In this document: piece by piece, positions 16,195 to 24,591 of the stretch | Layout of the letters: every line of letters begins with the position of its first letter | Numbering within the stretch: position 1 is the first letter of the stretch | Source of the DNA: an uncultured Candidatus Melainabacteria bacterium | Lineage (GTDB): Bacteria > Cyanobacteriota > Vampirovibrionia > Gastranaerophilales > Gastranaerophilaceae | NCBI GenBank assembly: GCA_937895785.1 | Contig: CALBKW010000146.1 | Span: forward strand, 1 to 37,351 | DNA: 37,351 nt | Direction of reading: 5' to 3' | Position numbers and translations under genes: made by a program | The notes under the pieces: model-generated | The model's input: only the letters and a program-made list of their open reading frames with translations | The model's database searches: none | Told to the model about the DNA's origin: nothing

Positions 16195-16861
16195 TTTAGT
16201 AAAAATAATTGAGAACTTTGCACCACCTGAATTGCAAGAGAAATGGGATTGTTCTGGTTGGGTCGTTGAAACATCTCAAAATGATGTAAAACGTGTAATG
16301 ATTGCATTAACGGTTGATGAAAAAGTCTTTAAACAAGCGTTAAACAAGAATTGCGACATGATAATCTCTCATCACCCAATGTTTAGCGTACCTTTGGCAT
16401 TTAGAGGTATTGACATTTATTGTGCTCATACAAATATGGATAAAGCTCTTGGCGGAACAACAGACACATTTATTGAAGCATTGGGATTTCATGGAAGCCC
16501 TGAAGGGGAATTTTTACGCATTGTAGAAAAAAATATTTCCGTAAAAGAATTGGCTCAAAAAATTAAAAAAGTTTCACCGAATGCAAGGCTAATAAACAAC
16601 AACGGAGTTCAAAATGTTTCAAAAATAGCATTTTGCGCGGGTTCTGGAATGGATTTGTACCACGAAGCTATTGAAAACGATTGTGATTGCTTTGTTACAG
16701 GAGATATAAAATATCACAGTGCAGTTGATGCACAGATTGTAATGTTTGACGTTGGTCATTTTGAAAGTGAAATATTGATTAAAAAAGTTTTTTATGGCTT
16801 AATTAAAGATAAAATTGAGGTGGTAATAGCTGATGAAAACTCTCCATTTAAAACTATATAG
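16181..16861 (+). CDS. Nif3-like dinuclear metal-centre protein
   Basis: The 226-residue product belongs to the Nif3/YbgI family. Metal-binding signatures are S-H-H-P-M-F (64-66 as H-H-P), H-T-N-M-D (83-87) and the C-terminal D-V-G-H-F-E-S-E. It lacks the inserted middle domain of the longer (about 370-residue) members. Family members are often labelled GTP cyclohydrolase I type 2, but their physiological role is uncertain. It overlaps gmk by 14 bases and the next gene by 29, showing tight translational coupling. Confidence 0.92.
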   Translation: MNKYDLVKIIENFAPPELQEKWDCSGWVVETSQNDVKRVMIALTVDEKVFKQALNKNCDMIISHHPMFSVPLAFRGIDIYCAHTNMDKALGGTTDTFIEALGFHGSPEGEFLRIVEKNISVKELAQKIKKVSPNARLINNNGVQNVSKIAFCAGSGMDLYHEAIENDCDCFVTGDIKYHSAVDAQIVMFDVGHFESEILIKKVFYGLIKDKIEVVIADENSPFKTI

Positions 16862-17396
16862 CTTAATTGCAGTTGTTTTATTGTCTGTAAGTGCCGTATT
16901 TGCATATCAAACGCTTGCATTTGATTTTCCTATCGGTGCTGGAAATTGGCATGCAGCTTATCACCAAACTGTAGGCAACGAAACAATCGTTCAATATGTT
17001 CCATCTGGAGAAAGTTATGAACATTGGACAAAAACTTTAATTATTCACTCTTATAGATACCCTCGTCAAAACAGTGCGGCTGGACTTTTGAGAACGGTTA
17101 CAGGACAATTAGAAACATTAAACTCATATTCAAAATATGTTTATTTAAGAGCAACTATTGATGATGCTATTGCAACAAGATGTGTTGTTTCTAATGCTAG
17201 AATGAAAGCACAATGTGACATTTATCGTGCAATGACTTCTTTTAACGGTTTTATTACAATGCAATACGTAAATAGAAATCAAGAAGATTTCAAAAGTAAT
17301 TATATGAATTGGCTAGAAGCTATTAGAAATGCAAAACCTTATCAAGCGGCATTCAGAAACGACCGCTACATGAGCAAAGATAATTTCGAATTGTAG
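16833..17396 (+). CDS. Exported protein of unknown function
   Basis: The 187-residue product begins with a clear Sec signal peptide (about 1-24, K-L-Y-S-L-I-A-V-V-L-L-S-V-S-A-V-F-A) and no lipobox. The mature part is rich in Tyr, Trp and Asn and has two cysteines (in R-C-V-V-S and A-Q-C-D-I) that could form a disulfide. GAGGTGG precedes the ATG. I do not recognise a family. It lies between a Nif3-like gene and a MATE exporter in one operon, so a periplasmic role is likely but unspecified. Confidence 0.82.
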   Translation: MKTLHLKLYSLIAVVLLSVSAVFAYQTLAFDFPIGAGNWHAAYHQTVGNETIVQYVPSGESYEHWTKTLIIHSYRYPRQNSAAGLLRTVTGQLETLNSYSKYVYLRATIDDAIATRCVVSNARMKAQCDIYRAMTSFNGFITMQYVNRNQEDFKSNYMNWLEAIRNAKPYQAAFRNDRYMSKDNFEL

Positions 17397-17401
17397 GGGT
17401 T

Positions 17402-18730
17402 ATGAAAAGTTACAAGGAATATGCATACGAGTTAATACATTTAGCTTGGCCTATTATAATGGGACAGATAGGTTTCACCTTCATTTTAGCAGGTGACGTT
17501 TTTGTTGCAGGCAAATATTCGACTGATGTATTATCTGCAGTAAGCATTTCTGGTGCTGTTACAAGTATTATTTTTATGTTCGGAGTTGGTTTAATCATAA
17601 GTGTTTCACCAGTTTTATCAAACAGATTAGGCGCTAGAAAATCCGCTAAAAAGTTTTTTTATCCGACAATCTTGTTCTCGCAAATTGTGGCATTTTTCTC
17701 AATGCTATTAATCTTTGCAACCATTCCATTAATGGAGCACATGGGATTTAACCCCAAATTAATGCCCGACATCAAAATTTACACATTTGTATTTGCATTT
17801 TCTGCCTTTGGCGGTTATTTACACGTAGGTTTAAGAGAATTTTTGCAAGCTTATGAAATCGTATTTTTCCCAAATTTCATTTCAATTATTGGGATATTTT
17901 TGAACCTATTTTTCAATTGGATATTCGCCTTTGGTTGGGGAATAATTCCTGCCATGGGCGCAATGGGTTTAGGCATAGCAAGTACATTAATCCGAACCCT
18001 AATGGGACTTTCTTTGCTTATTTACTGCTTGTATTACTTTCATTTTAAATTTGAAAAAATTAGCAGAAAATATTATTCCTCTTTAATAAAAGTTGGTTTA
18101 CCTATTTCAGTTGCTGTAAGTTTAGAGTTCATAACCTTCAACTCTATGGCAATCCTTATGGGGCGTGTTGATAGTGTTTATGCAGCGGCTCAAAATGTAT
18201 TGAACGTAATAAGTACGGCTTCTTTTGTAATTCCGCTTTCTATCTCTAATGCTATTGCAGTCAAGGTTGGTTTTGCAAACGGAGCAAAAAATTTGGAAGA
18301 TGTAAAAAGATATTCCATTACAGGTGTCACTCTATCAGTAGGTTTTATGGCATTTTGCGGTGTATTCTTCGCATTATTTCCATCATTCTTTGCAAGAATT
18401 TTCACAAACGATACGACTTTAATTGCAATTGTAACTCCAATTATGTACGCTGTTGCAGGTTTCCAATGTTTCGACGGTCTACAAGTTTCTTGCGGTGGAA
18501 TTTTAAAAGGCTTGAAGAAAACATTTATGGTATCTTTAGCAAATTTCTTCGGTTATATTTTAATCGGAATTTCTTTAGGCGCATTTTTAGCCTTCAAAAT
18601 GCATTTGAACCTATTAGGATTCTGGATTGGCATCGGAATTTCCTCAGCATGTGTGGGTTCAATTTTAGTATTTGAAATTGTTAAGACTTATCAAAAATTG
18701 TTAAATAATGCACAAGAAGGTCGAATTTAG
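17402..18730 (+). CDS. MATE-family efflux transporter
   Basis: The 442-residue polytopic membrane protein has the two-half MATE architecture. It opens with E-L-I-H-L-A-W-P-I-I-M-G-Q, then A-G-D-V-F-V-A-G-K-Y, and the second half opens with K-V-G-L-P-I-S-V-A-V-S-L-E. MATE proteins export cationic drugs and metabolites in exchange for sodium or protons. It is the last gene of the operon, 5 bases after the exported protein. The AGGGG site is unusually close (2 bases) to the ATG. Its stop codon lies within a long hairpin. Relatives in the same superfamily (MurJ-like flippases) are less likely given the motif set. Confidence 0.92.
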   Translation: MKSYKEYAYELIHLAWPIIMGQIGFTFILAGDVFVAGKYSTDVLSAVSISGAVTSIIFMFGVGLIISVSPVLSNRLGARKSAKKFFYPTILFSQIVAFFSMLLIFATIPLMEHMGFNPKLMPDIKIYTFVFAFSAFGGYLHVGLREFLQAYEIVFFPNFISIIGIFLNLFFNWIFAFGWGIIPAMGAMGLGIASTLIRTLMGLSLLIYCLYYFHFKFEKISRKYYSSLIKVGLPISVAVSLEFITFNSMAILMGRVDSVYAAAQNVLNVISTASFVIPLSISNAIAVKVGFANGAKNLEDVKRYSITGVTLSVGFMAFCGVFFALFPSFFARIFTNDTTLIAIVTPIMYAVAGFQCFDGLQVSCGGILKGLKKTFMVSLANFFGYILIGISLGAFLAFKMHLNLLGFWIGIGISSACVGSILVFEIVKTYQKLLNNAQEGRI

Positions 18731-18749
18731 CGAAAGCTGAATTCGACCT
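18718..18749. terminator. Long hairpin over the MATE stop codon
   Basis: A 14-bp stem (18718-18731 with 18736-18749, one G-T pair) is capped by a GAAA tetraloop. The stop codon of the MATE gene (18728-18730) lies inside the stem. It sits between two convergent genes, so it is a reasonable end point for transcripts. However, no T-run follows on either strand, so it may act as an mRNA 3' stabiliser rather than an intrinsic terminator. Confidence 0.55.
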
Positions 18750-18773
18750 CACCTGCGTAAAGACTAGACTTTA

Positions 18774-20684
18774 CTATTTTGTACAACCAAATGCGATTGT
18801 AATATGTTCTTTAGGGTTAACTGCTGAAATTTTAGAGCCTTTTGGATCTACTACGTAAGCAATTTCATCACCTGAAGTTTGGAACAAGCCCATTGTACCT
18901 GAAATTGCTGTTCTTGTAATATCCACAGGCGCTTTAAGTGATTCCTTGATAGCATCTTGTGTACTTCTTCCTGCTGCTCTGAATTGACCTTGAGCAGTTT
19001 CACCGATTGCGGTACCAACACCTCCAGAAACACTTTCTACTGCGTTACCTAAGTTTGTAACTAAGCCACCTGCAGTTCTTGCTGCGGTACCAACTAATGA
19101 GCCAGCCCAAGTGAATGGAAGAGTTAATGTTCTTGCAATAGGGTTTGGAGTGTGTTGTTTATTAATTTGCGCTGTTAGAATTTGTTTTGGTAATTCTGCT
19201 GTGCAATCACCATTTTGAATATCTGTGAACGCCAATTTTAACGCACCTTTAGCCTTGCCATTTGGACGGATTACTTCAATAACTTTACCGTTTACGCGAG
19301 AACCGCATGGGTAAACTTGACCGTTAATTGTAACTTCTTCCAATGTTGTTGCAGCAAATTGTTGTCCTACATAAGCACTCTTAGCGTTAACTTGGTCTAA
19401 AAATTCAAGTTTTAATGTCGGAATTTTAACAACATTTTCGTGTTCTAAGTATGCTTGTTTTGAGTTATCAAGAGGGCAAGCGCTGTTTGCAGTTTTTGGA
19501 TTGTTGTCGTAACCACCTGCTACACGTACATTTTGAAGCATTGATGCAATATCTGCACGAGTTGCAGTTTTGTTAGGCATAATCATATCTGAATTTGGCA
19601 TATCAGACAATGCACCATTTTGTAATGCTGTTGCAATAGGAATTTGCGACCAGCTTGGTAAGCGAGAACCGTCTTTGTATTTAGACAAGATTTCTTTAGC
19701 TTTACATTCATCAATGTTACAGTTATTCAAACCTTTTGCCATTGCAGTTAAAGCTTCAGCTCTTGTTACGTTGTTATTAGGCATGAATCTACCGTTTGGA
19801 TATCCTTTCATTAATTTTTCGTCAACGGCTTTTGCAATTAATGGATTTGCCCAATTACTTGCAGGTACATCAGAGAAGATACATTTTGGTTCTAAGCCAC
19901 AAGTATCCATGTTGAAACCTTTAACTAACATGGTTGCAAATTCTGCACGTGATACGTTTCTGTTTGGTTTAAACATATTGTCAGGATAGCCGACTACAAC
20001 GTCATTCATAGCTAATTTGTCGATATCACAAGATGCCCAATAGTTGTCTGGAACATCAGGGAAGTAGTTTTGTAAATTAGCAGCTGCTCCCGTCATACCT
20101 TTTAAGTTAGATTTTAAGTCAAAAGGTTCGTATGTACGTTTTAATGCATCAATTGAGTTTTCTGTGTGAATATCAATTGGGCAACCTGCTCCGTCAAGGT
20201 TCATTTCATTGTTATCAACTGGAATACCGTTAATTGTATCCATATTATTGTTTAAATATGGCAATTGGCTTGCAGCACCTGTCATTGAACCGTCTGATGT
20301 AATTGTTGCACCTGCAATATTTGGGTTTAACTCATTTTGTGATGAGCTAACTGAACTTGCGTTCTTTCCGACGTAATTGTTAGTACCATAAATTGCATTC
20401 GGATAACCATAAATTTGTTTCATATCTTCTGAATTTACAGTTTGTGCACTTGCACAAGAAGCACAAGTTGGTTGTGCCTTTTTAGCACATTTTTCTTCTG
20501 CCAAGTTTTGACATTTACATTTTGGTTTAGCCTTATGACATTTATCACATTTTTGTGTAACCTTTTCACAAGGCGCTTTTTCTTTTACTTTGTTACAAGG
20601 GCAAGCTGCCATTGCACTAGCAAAAGACATTGTACTTATACCCACAGCAAGAACCGCTGCTACTGTAAGTTTTTTTAATTTCAT
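18774..20684 (-). CDS. Large SLH-domain surface protein with cysteine-rich N-terminus
   Basis: The 636-residue product starts with a signal peptide (about 1-26). A short segment with ten cysteines (28, 30, 39, 46, 49, 56, 58, 66, 74, 77) and many lysines follows. Three S-layer-homology repeats lie at about 207-255, 269-317 and 336-385; the first two have the F-P-D-V / F-S-D-V openings and V-x-R-A-E cores. A beta-rich domain (about 420-500, with G-Q-Q-F and P-C-G-S-R-V-N-G-K-V) and a Gly/Ala-rich tail come last. SLH repeats bind peptidoglycan-linked polymers, so the protein should link cell wall and outer surface. AGGAGG precedes the ATG. The cysteine cluster is unusual for the family. Confidence 0.9.
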   Translation of the reverse strand: MKLKKLTVAAVLAVGISTMSFASAMAACPCNKVKEKAPCEKVTQKCDKCHKAKPKCKCQNLAEEKCAKKAQPTCASCASAQTVNSEDMKQIYGYPNAIYGTNNYVGKNASSVSSSQNELNPNIAGATITSDGSMTGAASQLPYLNNNMDTINGIPVDNNEMNLDGAGCPIDIHTENSIDALKRTYEPFDLKSNLKGMTGAAANLQNYFPDVPDNYWASCDIDKLAMNDVVVGYPDNMFKPNRNVSRAEFATMLVKGFNMDTCGLEPKCIFSDVPASNWANPLIAKAVDEKLMKGYPNGRFMPNNNVTRAEALTAMAKGLNNCNIDECKAKEILSKYKDGSRLPSWSQIPIATALQNGALSDMPNSDMIMPNKTATRADIASMLQNVRVAGGYDNNPKTANSACPLDNSKQAYLEHENVVKIPTLKLEFLDQVNAKSAYVGQQFAATTLEEVTINGQVYPCGSRVNGKVIEVIRPNGKAKGALKLAFTDIQNGDCTAELPKQILTAQINKQHTPNPIARTLTLPFTWAGSLVGTAARTAGGLVTNLGNAVESVSGGVGTAIGETAQGQFRAAGRSTQDAIKESLKAPVDITRTAISGTMGLFQTSGDEIAYVVDPKGSKISAVNPKEHITIAFGCTK

Positions 20685-20835
20685 TTTCTTAAACCTCCTT
20701 ATCTGGTTTGTTTTATTTGTTTCCCTAATAGCTATTTGCTTTTCTTTTTTATGATTATGTATTTTAAATCGTTTTATAACATTGTCGAAATTGGTTATAT
20801 GGGTGGGTAATTTGAAAATAACTTTTTGGCTAATG

Positions 20836-20865
20836 TTGGAAAAAATTTTATGTTTGCGGTATTAT
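20836..20865 (+). promoter_or_regulatory. Promoter of the DUF2229 gene
   Basis: The -35 TTGGAA (20836-20841) and -10 TATTAT (20860-20865) are 18 bases apart, 34 bases before the ATG at 20900. An AGG ribosome site follows. The 215-base spacer (20685-20899) also carries the SLH gene's AGGAGG (20694-20699, minus strand). I see nothing else in it. Confidence 0.5.
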
Positions 20866-20899
20866 CAAAGTATAGTTAAAAAAGTAATAGAAGGTTGTT

Positions 20900-21931
20900 A
20901 TGAAGTTAGGAATCCCTAGAGGTTTATCATTTTACAGTATGTATCCATTTTTGTATGGATTCTTTAGTGCTATTGGCATTGAAATCGTTTTATCAGACAA
21001 AACTACAAAAAAAACTCTTTCAAAGGGTTCGTCTTTGGTTGTTACAGAAACATGCTTACCTGTAAAAATCTTCGTGGGACAAGTTCTTAACTTGATTGAA
21101 AAAGGCGTTGAAAATATCTTCGTACCTTCAATTCAATCTATCGCACCTAAAATTTATAACTGTTCTAAAATCAGAGGACTTCCTGATTTAATTAGAAACG
21201 TTGTTAAAAAACCTTTCAATATGATTGAACCAACTCTTGATAAATCTCAAAAAGGACAAGGTTTATATCAATTCTTGCTTGAATGTGTAAAACCATTTGG
21301 CATCGTTGATATGGAAAGAATAAAAAAAGCCTCAAAAACAGGCTGGAGAGTTTATAACAACTTCCAAGTTATGTTAAAATCTGGCATGCCTTACGAAAAA
21401 GCTCTTAAAAACGCTATCGCAGGCAAATTGTTAATTGAAAAAGACGAAACAGAATACCCAGTATCAATTGCATTAGTTTCACATGCTTACAATATTTATG
21501 ATGAACGTGCATCTATGAAGGTTATCGACAAACTTAACAAAATGGGCGTTAAAGTTTATACTGCATACCAATTAACAGAAGAACAACTTGAAGAAGGTGT
21601 TACATCACTAGGTCAAGAAGTTTATTGGGCTAACGAAGCTGAAATGACAGGTTGTGCAGGTTATTACCTGAAAGATAACAAAATTGACGGTTTAATCACA
21701 ATCACAGCTTTCGGTTGTGGTCCTGATTCATTAATGCTAGAACGTGTTACAAGAAAATCTAAACAGTTCAACAAACCGTTGTTAAACCTTACAATTGATG
21801 AACACACAGGTGAAGCTGGCTTTATTACACGTCTTGAAGCGTTCGTTGATATGCTTTACCGTAAAAAACGTATGCAAGGTATCGTTGAAGAAGGCTTTGC
21901 TCCTACTTCAAATGTTATGGAATTTATTTAG
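20900..21931 (+). CDS. DUF2229 / acyl-CoA dehydratase activase-related protein
   Basis: The 343-residue product opens with K-L-G-I-P-R-G-L-S-F-Y. It carries T-E-T-C-L-P-V-K (Cys near 52) and I-T-A-F-G-C-G-P-D-S (about 270), the conserved cysteine sites of the DUF2229 group related to 2-hydroxyacyl-CoA dehydratase components. Such proteins usually accompany, or are fused to, an ASKHA ATPase activase with a 4Fe-4S cluster. No activase or dehydratase subunit is adjacent here. The two cysteines, with two or three others, could hold an iron-sulfur cluster (inference). It is a single-gene unit with its own promoter and terminator. Confidence 0.85.
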   Translation: MKLGIPRGLSFYSMYPFLYGFFSAIGIEIVLSDKTTKKTLSKGSSLVVTETCLPVKIFVGQVLNLIEKGVENIFVPSIQSIAPKIYNCSKIRGLPDLIRNVVKKPFNMIEPTLDKSQKGQGLYQFLLECVKPFGIVDMERIKKASKTGWRVYNNFQVMLKSGMPYEKALKNAIAGKLLIEKDETEYPVSIALVSHAYNIYDERASMKVIDKLNKMGVKVYTAYQLTEEQLEEGVTSLGQEVYWANEAEMTGCAGYYLKDNKIDGLITITAFGCGPDSLMLERVTRKSKQFNKPLLNLTIDEHTGEAGFITRLEAFVDMLYRKKRMQGIVEEGFAPTSNVMEFI

Positions 21932-22017
21932 TATTTAAAGCGAACAGGCGAAATATGAGCCTTGTGAGCCTGTCCCCCGTGTGGCAGGGTCGCATAATCA
22001 CATTGGAAGAATATTGC

Positions 22018-22037
22018 TAAATTCAGAGTGACATAAG
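22018..22037. repeat. TAAATTCAG-type intergenic motif
   Basis: These 20 bases match 261-280 at 18 positions, and a degenerate copy is at 11904-11921. All three are in non-coding DNA. The motif looks like half of a widespread palindromic intergenic repeat. Confidence 0.4.
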
Positions 22038-22048
22038 GTAATAAACAA

Positions 22049-22075
22049 GAGGCGCGAGCGGAACGCTCGCGCCTC
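22049..22075. terminator. Terminator between convergent genes
   Basis: A perfect 12-bp GC-rich stem (22049-22060 with 22064-22075) has a 3-base loop. It is followed by GTTTGCTTTT on the plus strand and, on the minus strand, by TTGTTTAT. It separates the DUF2229 gene from the WecA-like gene and probably serves both. Confidence 0.88.
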
Positions 22076-22106
22076 GTTTGCTTTTATCAAAATTTAAAAT
22101 TAACTA

Positions 22107-23186
22107 TTATTGTTCTTCGTTTTTGTGTTGTTCTTCTTCAATAATTTGTTCAGGATTGATATTTTTCTTCCTAGTAATAGCAATCAAGCTCAAGCCGAAC
22201 ATGATTAACAACAATACCAACATATAAATTAAGTAGTGACCAATTGAACCAACAAGAGCTGTTGCAATTGCACCACCTACGATTGCAACAAATGTAATTG
22301 TAACTACAGTTTTGTTTTGAGATAAACCAGCCTTCAACAATTTATGGTGAATATGCTCTGCATCAGCTACAAATGGTGAATGTCCCTTCATAATTCTACG
22401 TAAAGTAGAGAAAGTGATATCAATAATAGGAACTGCCAAAACTACGAATGGTAGTAAAATTGCCAAAGTTGCTGTTTTCATTACACCTGTAATTGACAAA
22501 CTTGCCAATAAAAATCCTGAGAACAATGAACCTGAGTCACCCATAAAGATTTTTGCTGGGTTAAAGTTATAAGCCAAGAACGCCAACATTGAACCTGATA
22601 AAATAAACGCAATCAATGCACTTATTGAATTTGAAGGTGTCATTGAAACAGCTACAATTGCCAAAGTAATTGAATTTACTGTAATTACAGAACCTGCCAA
22701 ACCGTCTACACCGTCGATAAAGTTAACAGCGTTACAGATACCTACAATCCATAGTAATGTAATTGGATATGACAACCACCATGCAAGATGTACGACTTCA
22801 CCCATTTGGAACGGATTAAAGATTGTATCTATTCTCACACCTAAAAGGTAAACTACTGTTACTATGGCAATTTGATTAAAAAGTTTGAACTTTGCGTTTA
22901 GGTTGTAAACATCATCAACCAACCCTAACAAGAACATCAAAGAGCCCCCTAATAGAATACCTGAAAGCAAACTTCCATAAGGATAGTAACTTAAAAATAC
23001 CAACAACAAGAAGGTTAGCATTGTGCTTGTAAAAATAGCAACACCACCAAGTCTTGAAACTGGAATTTTATGAATTTTACGTTCATTTGGAAGGTCAACT
23101 AAACCTTCTTTTTTTGAATATGCAATTACGATTGGAACAATGAATATACCTAAAATTAAAGATATAAGCGCTCCGATAATATGCAC
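22107..23186 (-). CDS. Polyprenyl-phosphate sugar-1-phosphate transferase (WecA/TagO/MraY family)
   Basis: The 359-residue membrane protein, with about ten segments, transfers an amino-sugar phosphate from a UDP donor to undecaprenyl phosphate. This is the first step of a surface glycopolymer. Motifs are R-K-I-H-K-I-P-V-S-R-L-G-G (36-48), the D-D pair in L-V-D-D-V-Y-N (91-92), N-F-I-D-G-V-D-G-L-A (155-164), F-M-G-D-S-G-S (214-220) and H-I-H-H (278-281). The H-I-H-H and R-K-I-H-K motifs favour WecA/TagO over MraY. It uses GTG at 23186. AGGAGA further upstream would better suit an in-frame ATT ten codons earlier. It follows glyA by 45 bases in one operon. Confidence 0.92.
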   Translation of the reverse strand: MHIIGALISLILGIFIVPIVIAYSKKEGLVDLPNERKIHKIPVSRLGGVAIFTSTMLTFLLLVFLSYYPYGSLLSGILLGGSLMFLLGLVDDVYNLNAKFKLFNQIAIVTVVYLLGVRIDTIFNPFQMGEVVHLAWWLSYPITLLWIVGICNAVNFIDGVDGLAGSVITVNSITLAIVAVSMTPSNSISALIAFILSGSMLAFLAYNFNPAKIFMGDSGSLFSGFLLASLSITGVMKTATLAILLPFVVLAVPIIDITFSTLRRIMKGHSPFVADAEHIHHKLLKAGLSQNKTVVTITFVAIVGGAIATALVGSIGHYLIYMLVLLLIMFGLSLIAITRKKNINPEQIIEEEQHKNEEQ

Positions 23187-23231
23187 TTGTGCTTGTCCTA
23201 ATGTAGTAAGAATTGTCCTATCTCCTATTTA

Positions 23232-24470
23232 TTATTTGTATAATGGGTACTTTTGACAAAGTTTTAAAGAACGTTCTTTCAAGTTCTTTAATGCATTTTC
23301 ATCATCAGAATTTTTAATTGCTTCTGCAATAATTTTTGCAACTTCTGTCATATCTTCTTCCTTAAAGCCTCTTGTTGTAACAGCAGCAGAGCCAAGCCTG
23401 ATACCACTTGTAACAAATGGACTTTGAGGGTCATTTGGTACTGTATTTTTATTTGCAGTAATTCCGACAATTTCAAGAACATTTGCCATGTCTTTACCTG
23501 TTTTACCTTGTTTTCTTAAATCAAGAGTCATCAAGTGATTTTCGGTCATACCACCTACAATATCCATACCTTCATCAATCAAACCTTGAGCCAAAGCTTT
23601 TGCGTTCTTAACAATTTGTTCTGCATAAGCCTTAAATTCTGGTTTTGATGCCTCTAACAATGCAATTGCTTTTCCTGCAATAATATGTTCCAAAGGTCCA
23701 CCTTGAGTTCCTGGAAATACAGCTTTATCAATACCTAAAGCATGTTCTTGTTTACACATAATAATTCCGCCTCTTGGGCCTCTTAAAGTTTTGTGAGTTG
23801 TTGTTGTAACAAAATCAGCATAAGGTACAGGAGATGGGTGAACACCACCTGCAACAAGTCCTGCAATGTGGGCAATATCAACCATTAAGTATGCGCCAAC
23901 TTCATCTGCTATTTCTCTAAAGCGTTTGAAATCAATAACTTTTGAATAGTTACTTGCACCTGCAATAATCATTTTTGGTTTATGTTCTTTTGCTAATTTT
24001 TCAACATTATCATAATCAATAACACCTTCATCATTAACACCATAACTTACGATATTAAAGTACATACCTGAAAAGTTTACAGGTGAACCGTGAGAAAGGT
24101 GACCACCATTTGACAAATCCATACCCATTACAGTATCACCAACTTTTAAGGCATATAAAAATACTGCCATATTTGCTTGCGCGCCACTGTGAGGTTGAAC
24201 GTTTGCATGGTCCGCACCAAACAATTCACATGCTCTTTTTTGAGCCAATTCTTCAATTACATCAATATTGTCGCAACCGTTATAAAATCTTTTATGAGGT
24301 TTGCCCTCTGCATATTTATTTGTTAAAACTGTTCCGCAAGCTGCCATTACAGCCTTTGAAGTGAAGTTTTCACTTGCAATAAGCTCAATTGTATTTTGTT
24401 GCCTTGATAGCTCTTTCTCTACCAATTCAGCTACTTGAGGATCTGTTTCTCTTATAATATCCAATTCCAT
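23232..24470 (-). CDS. glyA: Serine hydroxymethyltransferase
   Basis: GlyA interconverts serine and glycine while loading a one-carbon unit on tetrahydrofolate. The 412-residue length is standard. The PLP lysine is K227 in T-T-T-T-H-K-T-L-R-G-P-R-G-G. The N-terminal I-A-S-E-N-F and N-K-Y-A-E-G-K-P motifs are intact, as is H-S-G-A-Q-A-N. AGGAG precedes the ATG. A clear promoter lies upstream and a WecA-like gene follows. Confidence 0.98.
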   Translation of the reverse strand: MELDIIRETDPQVAELVEKELSRQQNTIELIASENFTSKAVMAACGTVLTNKYAEGKPHKRFYNGCDNIDVIEELAQKRACELFGADHANVQPHSGAQANMAVFLYALKVGDTVMGMDLSNGGHLSHGSPVNFSGMYFNIVSYGVNDEGVIDYDNVEKLAKEHKPKMIIAGASNYSKVIDFKRFREIADEVGAYLMVDIAHIAGLVAGGVHPSPVPYADFVTTTTHKTLRGPRGGIIMCKQEHALGIDKAVFPGTQGGPLEHIIAGKAIALLEASKPEFKAYAEQIVKNAKALAQGLIDEGMDIVGGMTENHLMTLDLRKQGKTGKDMANVLEIVGITANKNTVPNDPQSPFVTSGIRLGSAAVTTRGFKEEDMTEVAKIIAEAIKNSDDENALKNLKERSLKLCQKYPLYK

Positions 24471-24497
24471 TTACACATATCTCCTTAATCTTGTTTA

Positions 24498-24526
24498 ATT
24501 ATACGGGAAAAATATGTATCAAGCAA
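24498..24526 (-). promoter_or_regulatory. Sigma-70 promoter of glyA
   Basis: Read on the minus strand, -35 TTGCTT (24521-24526) and -10 TATAAT (24498-24503) are 17 bases apart, 27 bases before the glyA ATG. No glycine-riboswitch-like leader is visible; the leader is too short for one. Confidence 0.75.
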
Positions 24527-24540
24527 GTTATTTACAAAAT

Positions 24541-24567
24541 AGGCGGCGCTTAGTTTAAGCGCCGCCT
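24541..24567 (-). terminator. Terminator after the LysM gene
   Basis: A perfect 12-bp stem (24541-24552 with 24556-24567) with a 3-base loop lies 25 bases past the LysM gene stop. On the minus strand it is followed by ATTTTGTAAAT. It insulates the LysM gene from the glyA promoter just beyond. Confidence 0.85.
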
Positions 24568-24591
24568 ATAGTTTTATAATTCTTGTGTATT

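Noticed and set aside
24471..24591. Glycine riboswitch in front of glyA
   Set aside because: The promoter's -10 is only 27 bases before the start, so the leader is far too short for an aptamer.
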